Shown here: piece after piece, positions 1 through 10,536 of the stretch
Layout: each line of letters opens with the position of its first letter
Position numbering within the stretch: position 1 is the first letter of the stretch
From: Pseudomonas sp. LP_7_YM
GTDB lineage: Bacteria > Pseudomonadota > Gammaproteobacteria > Pseudomonadales > Pseudomonadaceae
Assembly: GCF_004364435.1 (NCBI RefSeq)
Contig: NZ_SOCT01000006.1
Location: 124,001 to 188,000, forward strand
Reading direction: 5' to 3'
Length of the DNA stretch: 64,000 nt
Made by a program: the position numbers and the translations under genes
Notes under the pieces: generated by a model
Databases searched by the model: none
Told to the model about the DNA's origin: nothing
Seen by the model: the letters and a program-made list of their open reading frames with translations, nothing else

Positions 1-584
1 AGATCGCCCTGTTCAAGCAGATCGAGCGCCTTGCGGACGGCCAGATCGGCGCGCTGGCCACTTTCAGGCATGATCGACGGTTTGATCGCGTCCAGCAGAT
101 TTTTGCTGGTGCCCAGGTCGTCGGACAAGGGCACCAGCGTGTGCGCGCTGCCTGCATAGACGATGATCGCCGTCTGCGAATCGCCTCGGGCCTGCAGCAG
201 GTCCAGCAGCTTGCGTTTTGCCTGCTCCAGACGAGAGGGCGGGCTGTCGGCGGCGAGCATTTCCGGGGTCAGCTCGAGCAATACCACCAGCGGATCCACT
301 GGTTTCTGACTGCTCTGTTCGACCCTTTGCCAGCTTGGACCGAGCAGTGCCAGCAGCGCCAGCAGCCATCCGCAAGCCAGAGCGATCCAGGGCAGCTTGC
401 TTTCGCGGCCGTTGCCACCACTGAGCAACACGGAATGAAAGGCACTGGGCAGAATCATCTGCCAGCGACCAACACGTTTGCGCCGATTCCACAGGCGCCA
501 GATCAGCCAGCCGAGCAGCGGCAGAAGCAGCAGCCAGGCGGGGCGCAACCAGTGGGGCCAGAGTGCGAATGGCACGGCGCTCAT
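1..584 (-). CDS. VWA-domain membrane protein, BatB-like (3' part outside window)
   Basis: This is the 5' part (194 codons) of a gene running off the left edge on the minus strand. Its ATG at 584 overlaps the TGA of the upstream VWA gene (ATGA). The N-terminus starts MSAVPFALWPHWLRPAW and has two hydrophobic segments (about residues 14-30 and 55-75), followed by the start of a von Willebrand A fold (LVVLLELTPEM, then a segment with VYAGSAHTLVPLSDD). The MIDAS position reads LELTPEM rather than DxSxS, so metal binding may be lost or altered. Position after moxR, DUF58, DUF4381 and BatA suggests the BatB-type partner, often with C-terminal TPR repeats that would lie outside the window. It probably acts at the inner membrane with the other Bat/MoxR proteins; its exact role is unknown. 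Confidence 0.85.
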   Translation of the reverse strand, partial: MSAVPFALWPHWLRPAWLLLLPLLGWLIWRLWNRRKRVGRWQMILPSAFHSVLLSGGNGRESKLPWIALACGWLLALLALLGPSWQRVEQSSQKPVDPLVVLLELTPEMLAADSPPSRLEQAKRKLLDLLQARGDSQTAIIVYAGSAHTLVPLSDDLGTSKNLLDAIKPSIMPESGQRADLAVRKALDLLEQGD

Positions 585-1648
585 CGACGCCTCCGCAAGC
601 GCTCGAAACGCTGACGCCATTGCGGGCCTTGATGCAGCGCCGGCTGACGGGCGAGAAAGCGATACAGAGGGTTATGCGGCCAGCGCTCGTGAACCACCAG
701 CAGCACGCTCAGCAGCAGCGCCAGCCCCAGCGGCCAATGGTAAAGCGCCAAGGCAGGGCGTGCCTGAGTCGGTTGCTGCGTCACCGGTTCCAGCGTGTCC
801 AGGGCCTTGCCGATTTTTTCCAGTTGCGCGCCGTCGCGGGCGCGAAAGTATTGGCCACCAGTGATGTCCGCGATTTCGCGCAGTGCCGGCTCGTCCAGGT
901 CCAGGCTCGGGTTGAGGCCCAGAATGCTGGTCGCGCCCTTGTCCGGGTCGGCACCGATGCCGATCGGGTAGATCTTCACGCCTTCGCCCGCTGCCAGTCG
1001 TGCAGCCGTGGCGGGATCGATCTGCCCTGCGTTGTTGGCACCGTCGGTCACCAGAATCAGCACCCGACTCTGTGCCGGACGCAGCCGCAAGCGCTTGAGC
1101 GCAAGACCGATGGCATCGCCGATGGCGGTGTTTTTACCGGCGATGCCGACCCGCGCTTCATCCAGCCAGACGCGCACCGTTCTGCGGTCGAAGGTCAGCG
1201 GCGCCTGCATGTAGGCCTGACTGCCGAACAGGATCAGCCCGACGCGATCGCCCTTGCGGTGTTCGAGAAAGTCGCCAAGCAGTTGTTTGACCAGGGTCAG
1301 GCGACTCACTTCATCGTTCTTCCAGACCATGTCCGGATAATCCATCGATCCGGACACGTCCACCGCCACCAGCAGATCCCGTCCGCTGGCGGCGACCGGC
1401 AAAGGCTCGCCGAGCCATTGGGGGCGTGCAGCGGCCAGCAGCAGCAACAGCCACAACACCACGAACGGCAGCTGCCGACGCCAGCCGGGCAGCAGAGCCC
1501 GGGCCCGACGGCCGGTCAGACCTTCCAGCTCGTTGAGAAAGCTGACCTTGAGCGCGGCTTCGCCACTGTCGGCGACCGGCAGCACCAAGCGCAGCAGCCA
1601 CGGCAGCGGCACCAGCGCAAAGACCCACGGCCAGGCGAATTCAAACAT
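581..1648 (-). CDS. VWA-domain membrane protein, BatA-like
   Basis: This 355-aa protein has an N-terminal membrane segment (FAWPWVFALVPLPWLLRLVL), a second one near residues 60-74, a von Willebrand A domain from about residue 90, and a C-terminal membrane helix near residue 310. The MIDAS motif DVSGSM is intact at residues 97-102, and LVTDGANNAG near residue 200 fits the later MIDAS loop. Its start overlaps the end of the DUF4381 gene by 8 bp and its stop overlaps the next VWA gene, so the genes are translationally coupled. Family knowledge: MoxR AAA+ ATPases act as chaperones on VWA partners in Bat-type operons linked to stress tolerance. No specific substrate can be inferred here. Confidence 0.9.
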   Translation of the reverse strand: MFEFAWPWVFALVPLPWLLRLVLPVADSGEAALKVSFLNELEGLTGRRARALLPGWRRQLPFVVLWLLLLLAAARPQWLGEPLPVAASGRDLLVAVDVSGSMDYPDMVWKNDEVSRLTLVKQLLGDFLEHRKGDRVGLILFGSQAYMQAPLTFDRRTVRVWLDEARVGIAGKNTAIGDAIGLALKRLRLRPAQSRVLILVTDGANNAGQIDPATAARLAAGEGVKIYPIGIGADPDKGATSILGLNPSLDLDEPALREIADITGGQYFRARDGAQLEKIGKALDTLEPVTQQPTQARPALALYHWPLGLALLLSVLLVVHERWPHNPLYRFLARQPALHQGPQWRQRFERLRRRR

Positions 1649-2135
1649 GCTTGCGAATCCAGGTTTCGACCGACTGCGTCAAGCCGGTAATGGCTTTGTC
1701 GTCGAGCTTGCATTCGGGCTTGTAGGCGCCTTCTACCAAAATCATCCAGCGGGTTAGGCCGGCCGCCGGGCAGCGGTTGTCGAGAAATGCCAGCCATTTA
1801 CGGCCGTTGAGGGTGTGGCTTTGGCTGTAGGGATAGTCGTTGCGGCACAGTCGCTTGAGCAGGCCGTTGATCTGTTGCAGCCAGGCACCGGCCGGGGCGC
1901 CGTCATAGGGTTTGGGCATCTGTGCCAGTTCGATCAGCGCCGCCTGACGCAGCGGGTCCAGGGGCTGCTCGGTCGTCTCGCCCTGCGCACGTTGTGGCAG
2001 TAGCACGCGAGCGCGCCACAGGCCGTAGCCCAACAACGGCAGCAGCGCCAACAGCACCCACCAGCCGGGCGCGGGCGGCCAGATGCTGATGGGGGCAGGC
2101 CGGATCATCGGTTGCAGCTGATCCAGCAGGCTCAT
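1641..2135 (-). CDS. DUF4381 membrane protein
   Basis: This 164-aa protein has one strong membrane helix near residues 22-42 (PGWWVLLALLPLLGYGLW), followed by a soluble domain with LNGRKWLAFLDNRC, characteristic of the DUF4381 family found between DUF58 and VWA genes in MoxR operons. The ATG at 2135 overlaps the stop of the DUF58 gene (ATGA) and the 3' end overlaps the next start by 8 bp, so it is a coupled cistron. No enzymatic motif is visible. It probably acts as a membrane scaffold with the VWA proteins; this is inferred from context only. Confidence 0.85.
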   Translation of the reverse strand: MSLLDQLQPMIRPAPISIWPPAPGWWVLLALLPLLGYGLWRARVLLPQRAQGETTEQPLDPLRQAALIELAQMPKPYDGAPAGAWLQQINGLLKRLCRNDYPYSQSHTLNGRKWLAFLDNRCPAAGLTRWMILVEGAYKPECKLDDKAITGLTQSVETWIRKHV

Positions 2136-3076
2136 TTGTGTTTCCCCGGTTGCTGCTCATTGAGGTAGTCGCGCAGTTGCTCGATCATCCCCTGTTGAGT
2201 ACTCAGCGGGATCATCAGCACTCGCAGCTTCTTGGCCAGCAGCTCCCAGCGAGCCTGCCGCGCCTGGCCTTGCGCACGGTAGGTCTGACGCAGGTCGGGG
2301 TTCAGGGTGTCCAGCTCCAGCTGCGCACCGCGATCGGCGAACCTGAGCAGCCCGGCAGCAGGCAGTGCATGATCAAGCGGGTCGGACAATGGCAGCAGCA
2401 ACAGGTCACAGTGGCGCGAGAGCAGGGACAGTTGCTGTTCGGCAGAGTCGGTAAGGGCGCGCTCGTCGCAGAGGATGAATACCAGACTCCCGGGACGCAA
2501 CACTTCCCGGGCCCGGCGCAGGGCCACGCCGAAGCTGTCCCGGTCGGCCACGGCTTCGGTGTGCAGTGACTGATTGACCCGCACCAGCCGGTTGAGCAAC
2601 TGCAACAGGCTCTGCTTGCTGCGTCGCGGTTTGATTTCGTAGTGCTCGTTATCGCCGAACACCAACCCGCCCACGCGGTCGTTGTGGCCCAATGCCGCCC
2701 ACCCGATCAGGGCTGCAGCCTGCGCGGCCAGCACTGACTTGAACATCACGCCCGAGCCGAAGAACAGCCGACGGCTTTGCTCGACCATGATGAAAATCGG
2801 CCGCTCGCGTTCCTCATGAAACAGCTTGGTGTGCGGCTCCTGGGTTCGCGCCGTGACGCGCCAATCGATGGTGCGTACATCGTCGCCCGCTTGATACACC
2901 CGCACCTGATCGAAATCCATGCCGCGACCGCGCAACTTGGAGTGGTGCAGGCCGATCAACGGGCTGCGCCGACCGGGGGATGAAAACAGCTGCACTTCCC
3001 GCACGCGATGACGCATCTCGATCAGCTCGGCAAGGCTGATACGGATGCCCGGTTGGGAGATCAGATAGGGCTGCAT
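2132..3076 (-). CDS. DUF58 domain-containing protein
   Basis: This 314-aa soluble protein of the DUF58 (YeaD2-like) family has its hallmark segment GRGMDFDQVRVYQAGDDVR followed by TIDWRVTAR near residues 50-80. DUF58 proteins have a degenerate VWA-like fold and almost always sit next to a MoxR ATPase. The ATG at 3076, 4 bp after the moxR stop, was chosen; an in-frame TTG at 3097 would overlap moxR and has no better ribosome binding site. The stop overlaps the next start. Its function is probably as a MoxR partner; the molecular role is not known. Confidence 0.88.
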   Translation of the reverse strand: MQPYLISQPGIRISLAELIEMRHRVREVQLFSSPGRRSPLIGLHHSKLRGRGMDFDQVRVYQAGDDVRTIDWRVTARTQEPHTKLFHEERERPIFIMVEQSRRLFFGSGVMFKSVLAAQAAALIGWAALGHNDRVGGLVFGDNEHYEIKPRRSKQSLLQLLNRLVRVNQSLHTEAVADRDSFGVALRRAREVLRPGSLVFILCDERALTDSAEQQLSLLSRHCDLLLLPLSDPLDHALPAAGLLRFADRGAQLELDTLNPDLRQTYRAQGQARQARWELLAKKLRVLMIPLSTQQGMIEQLRDYLNEQQPGKHK

Positions 3077-3080
3077 GGGC

Positions 3081-4040
<960 letters not shown>

Positions 4041-4285
4041 CGATGACGATTCCTGGCAGGGTGAGCGCAGCACCAGAATGGTACTGAAGCAGGGGGCGTC
4101 ACTTTAATGCATCAGAGGGGGCGACGACTAACGAGCAGGTGGTTTTTTCAGTGTTTTGCGGCGTTTACCGGGCAAAACCGCAGATTTGTCGGACAAGGTG
4201 CAGGTTTCTCGCTGTTCTGGCTTAGCGGCAGCTGCACGCCGGCGATGGACGCCTCGGTGGCGCCCTCGTTTGGATGGGCTGCCGC

Positions 4286-4642
4286 TCAGAGCTCGCTGAC
4301 GTAGCTGCCCACCCCGGTGAGGATGATGCGCAACGTGTCGTCCAGCTCTTTGAGTTCGCTAGATGGGGTGCTGTGGCTGATTTCGTAGGTGGTGTCGCCA
4401 CCGAGCGGTTTGGCATCTGTTGCAGCGATTTCCACTAGCAGGCCGGTAGCGCTCAGGGTGACTTTCAGGTCGGCACCGACATGAATGGTGTCGTCGCGGA
4501 AGGTGATATCGACCTCGTCCTCATCCGGGAAGCGCGCCAGGAGGAAGAGGTCGCCATTGCTGGCATGGCAGCACGCCAGCGCCATGTCATCCTCTTCCTC
4601 ATCGCAGGGGTTGTAGATGAAACTGTCAGTGGTCATGTGCAT
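4286..4642 (-). CDS. Conserved acidic hypothetical protein
   Basis: This 118-aa protein begins MHMTTDSFIYNPCDEEEDDM and is strongly acidic at its N-terminus. It has no signal peptide, membrane segment or recognisable motif. The ATG at 4642 has AGGA about 8 bases upstream; the frame stays open further upstream but without coding character. It lies alone, divergent from gdhB and downstream-facing toward the moxR operon. I recall an equivalent small gene beside gdhB in P. aeruginosa, so it is probably a conserved Pseudomonas gene of unknown function. Confidence 0.7.
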   Translation of the reverse strand: MHMTTDSFIYNPCDEEEDDMALACCHASNGDLFLLARFPDEDEVDITFRDDTIHVGADLKVTLSATGLLVEIAATDAKPLGGDTTYEISHSTPSSELKELDDTLRIILTGVGSYVSEL

Positions 4643-5145
4643 GGCGGGGTTCCTGTGGTGGGGCTCGGGGCAGGGTGGGATTTTGCCAGTCCTGAACAAA
4701 TTTTGCCTGCCTGACGAGCGACACCCTGTCATTGCATGAACCGACCTGCGGGTTCCCACAGACCTGCGGCAGCAAATTCACCCTCCCCCATGCTGGCCTT
4801 CAGCCCATTCCGTAGCTTGACGAAACATTAGGCTACAAGCCGATGTCCGAATATGTCGCAGCGTCGCAAGCAGGCGCGTGGCTGCTCTCGTTAAGCTGCG
4901 CAGCAGATGAACGGACGTGAAGCCGAGCCTGCCAGGGCAGACGCCTTTGCGGTCTTCATTCGGCTCACTCGAATGTGACGACGCACACACGACGAGCGTT
5001 ACTACTAAGGCATGCGCAGCGCTACGGCGTCCTGTCACGATCTGCCGACTATCATCGGACAGGCGCAACGCAGAGCACACATGCTGCACCACCCCGAAAC
5101 ACGCATCTCTCCTATATAAAAGCCAAGCCAAGCGGAGTACCACAG
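4643..5145. other. Long divergent intergenic region upstream of gdhB
   Basis: About 500 bp without a convincing gene. An in-frame extension of gdhB starts at 4975 but lacks protein-like composition. An AT-rich TATATAA stretch at 5113-5119 lies close to the gdhB ribosome binding site. No clear sigma-70 promoter, sigma-54 GG-N10-GC site or terminator could be assigned. Confidence 0.4.
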
Positions 5146-8100
5146 ATGGCGTTCTTCACCGCAGCCAGCAAGTCCGACTTTCAGCATCAACTGCGAGCGG
5201 CACTGGCTCAGCACATCAGTGAACAGGCACTGCCACAAGTGGCGCTGTTCGCCGATCAATTCTTCGGCATCATTTCCCTCGATGAACTGACCCAGCGCAG
5301 GCTATCCGACCTTGCCGGTTGCACCCTGTCAGCCTGGCGTCTGCTGGAGCGTTTCGAGCACAGCGCACCGCAGGTGCGGGTCTACAACCCTGATTACGAG
5401 CGTCATGGCTGGCAATCCACCCATACCGCCGTTGAAGTGTTGCACCACGACCTGCCGTTCCTGGTGGACTCGGTCCGCACCGAGCTGAACCGCCGCGGCT
5501 ACAGCATCCACACCTTGCAAACCACCGTATTGAGTGTGCGTCGCGACCAGAAGGGTCAGTTGGTCGAGCTGCTGTCAAAAGGCACCAGCGGCGATGGCGT
5601 GCTGCAAGAATCGCTGATGTACCTGGAAATCGACCGTTGTGCCAACGCTGCCGAGCTGAACGTGCTGGCCCGCGAGCTGGAACAGGTGCTAGGTGAAGTG
5701 CGTGTGGCGGTTGAAGATTTCGAACCGATGAAAGCCAAGCTGCATGATCTGCTGGCCGGCGTCGATGCGGTCGAATACAACGTCGACCCGGACGAAAAGG
5801 CCGAAGTCAAAGTGTTCCTGGAGTGGTTGGTGGACAACCACTTTACCTTCCTGGGCTATGAAGAGTTCACCGTTGATGCCGGCGCTGATGGCGGCCAGCT
5901 GAATTACGATCAGTCCTCGTTCCTGGGCTTGACCAAGCTGTTGCGTGCCGGCCTGACGGTCGAAGACCTGCACATCGAAGGCTATGCGGTGAATTATCTG
6001 CAGGAGCCGACCCTGCTGTCGTTCGCCAAGGCTGCGCACCCCAGTCGCGTGCACCGTCCGGCATACCCGGACTACGTATCGATCCGCCAGATCGATGCCA
6101 GCGGCAAGGTCATCAAGGAATCGCGCTTCATGGGCCTGTACACCTCCTCGGTGTATGGCGAAAGCGTGCGGGCGATCCCGTATATTCGCCGCAAGGTCGC
6201 TGAAGTCGAGCGCCGTTCCGGTTTCGACGCCAAGGCGCACCTGGGCAAGGAGCTGGCGCAAGTCGTCGAAGTGCTGCCCCGTGACGACCTGTTCCAGACC
6301 CCGGTGGACGAGTTGTTCACCACCGTCATGTCCATCGTGCAGATCCAGGAGCGCAACAAGATTCGCGTGTTCCTGCGCAAGGATCCGTACGGTCGGTTCT
6401 GCTACTGCCTGGCGTACGTGCCACGCGATGTCTACTCCACCGAAGTGCGCCAGAAAATCCAGCATGTGCTGATGGAGCGCCTGAAGGCCAGCGACTGCGA
6501 GTTCTGGACCTTCTTCTCCGAGTCGGTGCTGGCCCGGGTGCAGCTGATCCTGCGTGTGGACCCGAAAGTCGCCCTCGACATCGACCCGCAGCAACTGGAA
6601 AACGAAGTCATCCAGGCCTGCCGCTCGTGGAAGGACGATTACGCGAGTCTGGTGATTGACAGTTTTGGCGAGGCACAGGGCACCAATGTGCTGGCCGACT
6701 TCCCCAAAGGCTTCCCGGCCGGTTACCGCGAGCGTTTCGCCGCTCACTCGGCCGTCGTCGACATGCAACACGTACTGAGCCTGTCCGAAGCCAATCCGCT
6801 GGTCATGAGCTTCTATCAGCCATTGTCGGGCGATAAGGCGCAGTTGCACTGCAAGCTGTACCACGCCGACACCCCACTGGCGTTGTCCGACGTACTGCCG
6901 ATTCTGGAAAACCTCGGTCTGCGGGTGCTGGGCGAATTCCCGTACCGCCTGCGTCACACCAAGGGCCGCGAGTTCTGGATTCACGACTTCGCCTTCACCT
7001 ACGGCGAAGGTCTGAAGCTCGACCTGCAGCAGCTCAACGACACGCTGCAGGACGCTTTCGTGCACATCGTGCGGGGCGAGGCCGAAAACGACGCGTTCAA
7101 CCGTCTGGTACTGACTGCCGGTCTGCCATGGCGTGATGTGGCGCTGCTGCGTGCCTATGCGCGCTACCTGAAACAGATCCGTCTGGGCTTCGACCTGGGC
7201 TACATCGCCAGCACCCTCAACAATCACGCCGACATCGCCCGTGAACTGACCCGTCTGTTCAAAACCCGCTTCTATCTGGCGCGCAAGCTGTCTGGCGGCG
7301 ATCTGGACGACATGCAACAGCGTCTGGAAACGGCCATTCTTTCGGCCCTGGACGACGTTCAGGTGCTCAACGAAGACCGCATCCTGCGTCGCTACCTTGA
7401 TCTGATCAAGGCGACCATGCGCACCAACTTCTACCAGACTGATGCCAACGGCCAGAGCAAGAGCTATTTCAGCTTCAAGTTCAACCCGCGTTTGATCCCT
7501 GAACTGCCCAAGCCGGTGCCGAAGTTCGAAATCTTCGTCTACTCGCCACGGGTCGAAGGTGTGCACCTGCGCTTCGGCAACGTCGCTCGCGGCGGGCTGC
7601 GCTGGTCTGACCGGGAAGAAGACTTCCGCACTGAAGTGCTGGGTCTGGTAAAAGCCCAGCAAGTGAAGAACTCGGTCATCGTGCCGGTGGGCGCCAAGGG
7701 CGGCTTCCTGCCTCGTCGTCTGCCGACCACCGGCACCCGCGATGAGATTCAGGCCGAAGCCATCGCCTGCTATCGCATCTTCATTTCCGGCTTGCTGGAC
7801 ATCACCGACAACCTGAAAGAGGGCGCGCTGGTGCCGCCGGTCAACGTCGTGCGCCATGACGACGATGACCCGTATCTGGTGGTGGCCGCGGACAAAGGCA
7901 CCGCGACGTTCTCCGACATCGCCAACGGCATTGCCATCGACTACGGCTTCTGGCTGGGCGATGCGTTCGCCTCCGGTGGCTCGGCTGGCTACGATCACAA
8001 GAAAATGGGCATCACCGCCAAAGGCGCATGGGTCGGCGTGCAGCGCCACTTCCGCGAGCGCGGCATCGATGTTCAGCAGGACAGCATTAGTGTGATCGGC

Positions 8101-10002
8101 GTCGGTGACATGGCCGGTGACGTGTTCGGTAACGGCTTGCTGATGTCCGATCAGTTGCAACTGGTGGCGGCCTTCAACCACCTGCATATTTTCATCGACC
8201 CGAATCCGGATCCGGCCACCAGCTTTGCCGAGCGTCAGCGTCTGTTTGATCTGCCGCGTTCGGCCTGGACCGATTACGACACCAGCATCATGTCCGCAGG
8301 CGGTGGGATCTTTCCGCGTAGCGCGAAGAGCATCGCCATTTCCCCGCAGATGAAAGAGCGCTTTGACATCAGCGCCGACAAACTGACCCCGACCGAACTG
8401 ATGCACGCCTTGCTCAAGGCGCCTGTGGATCTGTTGTGGAACGGCGGTATCGGTACGTACGTCAAGGCCAGCTCCGAAAGCCACGCCGACGTCGGCGACA
8501 AGGCCAACGACGCCTTGCGCGTCAACGGCAACCAGCTGCGCTGCAAGGTGGTGGGCGAGGGCGGCAACCTGGGCATGACCCAACTGGGCCGCGTCGAATT
8601 CGGCCTGCTGGGCGGCGCAACCAACACCGACTTCATCGACAATGCCGGTGGTGTTGACTGCTCCGACCACGAAGTGAACATCAAGATCCTGCTCAACGAA
8701 GTGGTGCAGGCCGGCGACATGACCGAGAAGCAGCGCAACCTGCTGCTCGAAAGCATGACCGACGAAGTGGGCAATCTGGTACTTGGCAACAACTACAAGC
8801 AGACCCAGGCGCTGTCGCTGGCGGCCCGCCGTGCCTACGAGCGGATTGCCGAATACAAGCGTCTGATGAGTGACCTCGAAGCCCGTGGCAAGCTGGACCG
8901 TGCCATCGAGTTCCTGCCGGCCGAGGATCAGATCGCCGAACGTGTTGCCGAGAAGAAGGGCTTGACCCGTGCCGAGCTGTCGGTGCTGATCTCCTACAGC
9001 AAGATCGATCTCAAGGAAGCGCTGCTCGAATCCCGCGTACCGGATGACGACTATCTGGTGCGCGACATGGAAACCGCCTTCCCGCCTTCGCTGGCTGCGA
9101 AGTTCTCGGAGTCCATGCGTCGCCACCGTCTGAAGCGTGAAATCGTCAGCACCCAGATCGCCAACGACCTGGTGAATCACATGGGCATCACCTTCGTCCA
9201 GCGTCTCAAAGAGTCGACGGGCATGAGTGCGGCCAACGTGGCCGGTGCGTACGTCATCGTGCGGGACATCTTCCACCTGCCGCACTGGTTCCGGCAGATC
9301 GAGGCGCTGGATCACAAGGTCCCGGCTGAAATACAGCTGGCGCTGATGGATGAACTGATGCGCCTTGGCCGTCGTGCCACACGCTGGTTCCTGCGCAGCC
9401 GCCGCAATGAACTGGACGCAGGGCGTGACGTAGCGCATTTCGGTCCGCACATCGCTGCACTGGGTCTGAAACTGGACGAGTTGCTGGAAGGCGCGACCCG
9501 CGACGTCTGGCAGGCGCGTTATCAGGAGTATGTCGAGGCGGGCGTGCCTGAGTTGCTGGCGCGTATGGTGGCGGGCACGACGCACTTGTACACGCTGCTG
9601 CCGATCATCGAAGCGTCTGATGTTACCGGTCAGAATGCGGCGGACGTGGCCAAGGTGTACTTCGCCGTGGGCAGTTCGCTGGATGTGACCTGGTACCTGC
9701 AGCAGATCAGTGCGCTGCCGGTGGAGAACAATTGGCAGGCCCTGGCCCGCGAGGCGTTCCGTGATGATATCGACTGGCAGCAACGGGCGATTACCGTTTC
9801 TGTGCTGCAGATGGCCAATGGTCCTGCGGATGTGGAGGAGCGTTTGAATCTGTGGCTTGAGCAACACCTGCCAATGGTTGAGCGCTGGCGCGCGATGCTG
9901 GTGGAGCTGCGGGCGGCGAGTGGCAATGATTATGCGATGTATGCGGTTGCCAACCGGGAGCTGCTGGATCTGGCCATGAGTGGGCAGACTGCTGTGGTTT
10001 GA
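5146..10002 (+). CDS. gdhB: NAD-specific glutamate dehydrogenase, large (180 kDa) class
   Basis: This 1618-aa cytoplasmic enzyme interconverts L-glutamate and 2-oxoglutarate plus ammonia with NAD; the GDH-2 large class in P. aeruginosa (GdhB) has about 1620 residues. The first half contains the regulatory ACT-like and helical segments, and the catalytic dehydrogenase domain lies in the middle: the substrate-lysine motif VPVGAKGGF is near residue 850 and the Rossmann segment GVGDMAGDVFGNG near residue 985. The start MAFFTAASKSDF is preceded by GCGGAG nine bases upstream; an in-frame upstream extension to 4975 is judged non-coding. A strong terminator follows 27 bp after the stop, so it is monocistronic. 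In pseudomonads it serves growth on arginine and glutamate. Confidence 0.97.
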   Translation: MAFFTAASKSDFQHQLRAALAQHISEQALPQVALFADQFFGIISLDELTQRRLSDLAGCTLSAWRLLERFEHSAPQVRVYNPDYERHGWQSTHTAVEVLHHDLPFLVDSVRTELNRRGYSIHTLQTTVLSVRRDQKGQLVELLSKGTSGDGVLQESLMYLEIDRCANAAELNVLARELEQVLGEVRVAVEDFEPMKAKLHDLLAGVDAVEYNVDPDEKAEVKVFLEWLVDNHFTFLGYEEFTVDAGADGGQLNYDQSSFLGLTKLLRAGLTVEDLHIEGYAVNYLQEPTLLSFAKAAHPSRVHRPAYPDYVSIRQIDASGKVIKESRFMGLYTSSVYGESVRAIPYIRRKVAEVERRSGFDAKAHLGKELAQVVEVLPRDDLFQTPVDELFTTVMSIVQIQERNKIRVFLRKDPYGRFCYCLAYVPRDVYSTEVRQKIQHVLMERLKASDCEFWTFFSESVLARVQLILRVDPKVALDIDPQQLENEVIQACRSWKDDYASLVIDSFGEAQGTNVLADFPKGFPAGYRERFAAHSAVVDMQHVLSLSEANPLVMSFYQPLSGDKAQLHCKLYHADTPLALSDVLPILENLGLRVLGEFPYRLRHTKGREFWIHDFAFTYGEGLKLDLQQLNDTLQDAFVHIVRGEAENDAFNRLVLTAGLPWRDVALLRAYARYLKQIRLGFDLGYIASTLNNHADIARELTRLFKTRFYLARKLSGGDLDDMQQRLETAILSALDDVQVLNEDRILRRYLDLIKATMRTNFYQTDANGQSKSYFSFKFNPRLIPELPKPVPKFEIFVYSPRVEGVHLRFGNVARGGLRWSDREEDFRTEVLGLVKAQQVKNSVIVPVGAKGGFLPRRLPTTGTRDEIQAEAIACYRIFISGLLDITDNLKEGALVPPVNVVRHDDDDPYLVVAADKGTATFSDIANGIAIDYGFWLGDAFASGGSAGYDHKKMGITAKGAWVGVQRHFRERGIDVQQDSISVIGVGDMAGDVFGNGLLMSDQLQLVAAFNHLHIFIDPNPDPATSFAERQRLFDLPRSAWTDYDTSIMSAGGGIFPRSAKSIAISPQMKERFDISADKLTPTELMHALLKAPVDLLWNGGIGTYVKASSESHADVGDKANDALRVNGNQLRCKVVGEGGNLGMTQLGRVEFGLLGGATNTDFIDNAGGVDCSDHEVNIKILLNEVVQAGDMTEKQRNLLLESMTDEVGNLVLGNNYKQTQALSLAARRAYERIAEYKRLMSDLEARGKLDRAIEFLPAEDQIAERVAEKKGLTRAELSVLISYSKIDLKEALLESRVPDDDYLVRDMETAFPPSLAAKFSESMRRHRLKREIVSTQIANDLVNHMGITFVQRLKESTGMSAANVAGAYVIVRDIFHLPHWFRQIEALDHKVPAEIQLALMDELMRLGRRATRWFLRSRRNELDAGRDVAHFGPHIAALGLKLDELLEGATRDVWQARYQEYVEAGVPELLARMVAGTTHLYTLLPIIEASDVTGQNAADVAKVYFAVGSSLDVTWYLQQISALPVENNWQALAREAFRDDIDWQQRAITVSVLQMANGPADVEERLNLWLEQHLPMVERWRAMLVELRAASGNDYAMYAVANRELLDLAMSGQTAVV

Positions 10003-10028
10003 TGGGTTTGCTTGAGTGGTAAGAAGAA

Positions 10029-10058
10029 GCCCCGCATTGAAAGATGCGGGGCTTTTTT
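10029..10058 (+). terminator. Rho-independent terminator of gdhB
   Basis: A perfect 9-bp stem (GCCCCGCAT / ATGCGGGGC) with a 6-base loop is followed by six Ts. Confidence 0.92.
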
Positions 10059-10099
10059 ATGGGTGTTGGGGCGCTGGGTTTTGTGTGTATATCCCGTAT

Positions 10100-10375
10100 C
10101 TGGGGTGCCGCTTATTCACCGTTCTGCCCTTACGGCGGGTCACTTTTCTTTCGGGAAAAGTAACCAAAACCATTTGCTCCTGGCTTGGCACCTCCTGCGT
10201 CGGAGTTCCCTCACGCAGGCGACGCTCCGGGGGCCCGCCGCCATCGGCCATCCATGCCGCTCGGCCCACTGCGCGCCGCCTGCGTTTGGCCTGCACCCAA
10301 GTCGCGATTTGTGTCGTCTGGTCTATTGCGTATGAAAAGCAACAGCGAAGCGCTACGCGCTTTTTAAGATGAGCA
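10100..10375. repeat. Dispersed intergenic repeat, copy A
   Basis: A roughly 270-bp non-coding element containing ACTTTTCTTTCGGGAAAAGT near 10141, a 23-bp core at 10207-10229 (TCCCTCACGC...), and CCAAGTCGCGATT at 10297-10309. Open frames across it look like the spurious hypothetical proteins commonly called over such repeats in Pseudomonas genomes. A shorter, inverted and degenerate copy lies at 11231-11325, on the other side of the acetyltransferase gene. Confidence 0.7.
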
Positions 10376-10403
10376 CGATTCTGCGCCGTGACTGGGTTTT
10401 TCT

Positions 10404-10473
10404 GCGAATTCATTCGCGCGACCGCGATGCAGTCAGCGGGGCTGTAAGGGCTTATCGTGAATGAATGCGCTCC
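10404..10473. repeat. Degenerate REP-like palindromic repeat
   Basis: GCGAATTCATTCGCG at 10404-10418 is matched in inverted orientation by CGTGAATGAATGCGCTCC at 10456-10473. It is a degenerate relative of the perfect element at 55344-55411. Confidence 0.55.
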
Positions 10474-10536
10474 GACCGTGGATTGTGCGTGGCTCGATGA
10501 TTATGTTCCGGATCCAGATAGGCTCAGGGCTTGCCA

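Noticed and set aside
4975..5145. A 57-residue N-terminal extension of gdhB
   Set aside because: No ribosome site at 4975; the internal ATG at 5146 has one and matches the family N-terminus and length.
5689..9867. A 1392-codon open frame antisense to gdhB
   Set aside because: It mirrors gdhB codon by codon; long antisense frames are expected in GC-rich genes with strong third-position bias. No ribosome site or protein-like domains.
10012..10413. Three overlapping short frames after gdhB (e.g. WHLLRRSSLTQATLRGPAA)
   Set aside because: They lie on the dispersed repeat, exist in several frames and on both strands, and lack ribosome sites; such products are repeat artefacts.
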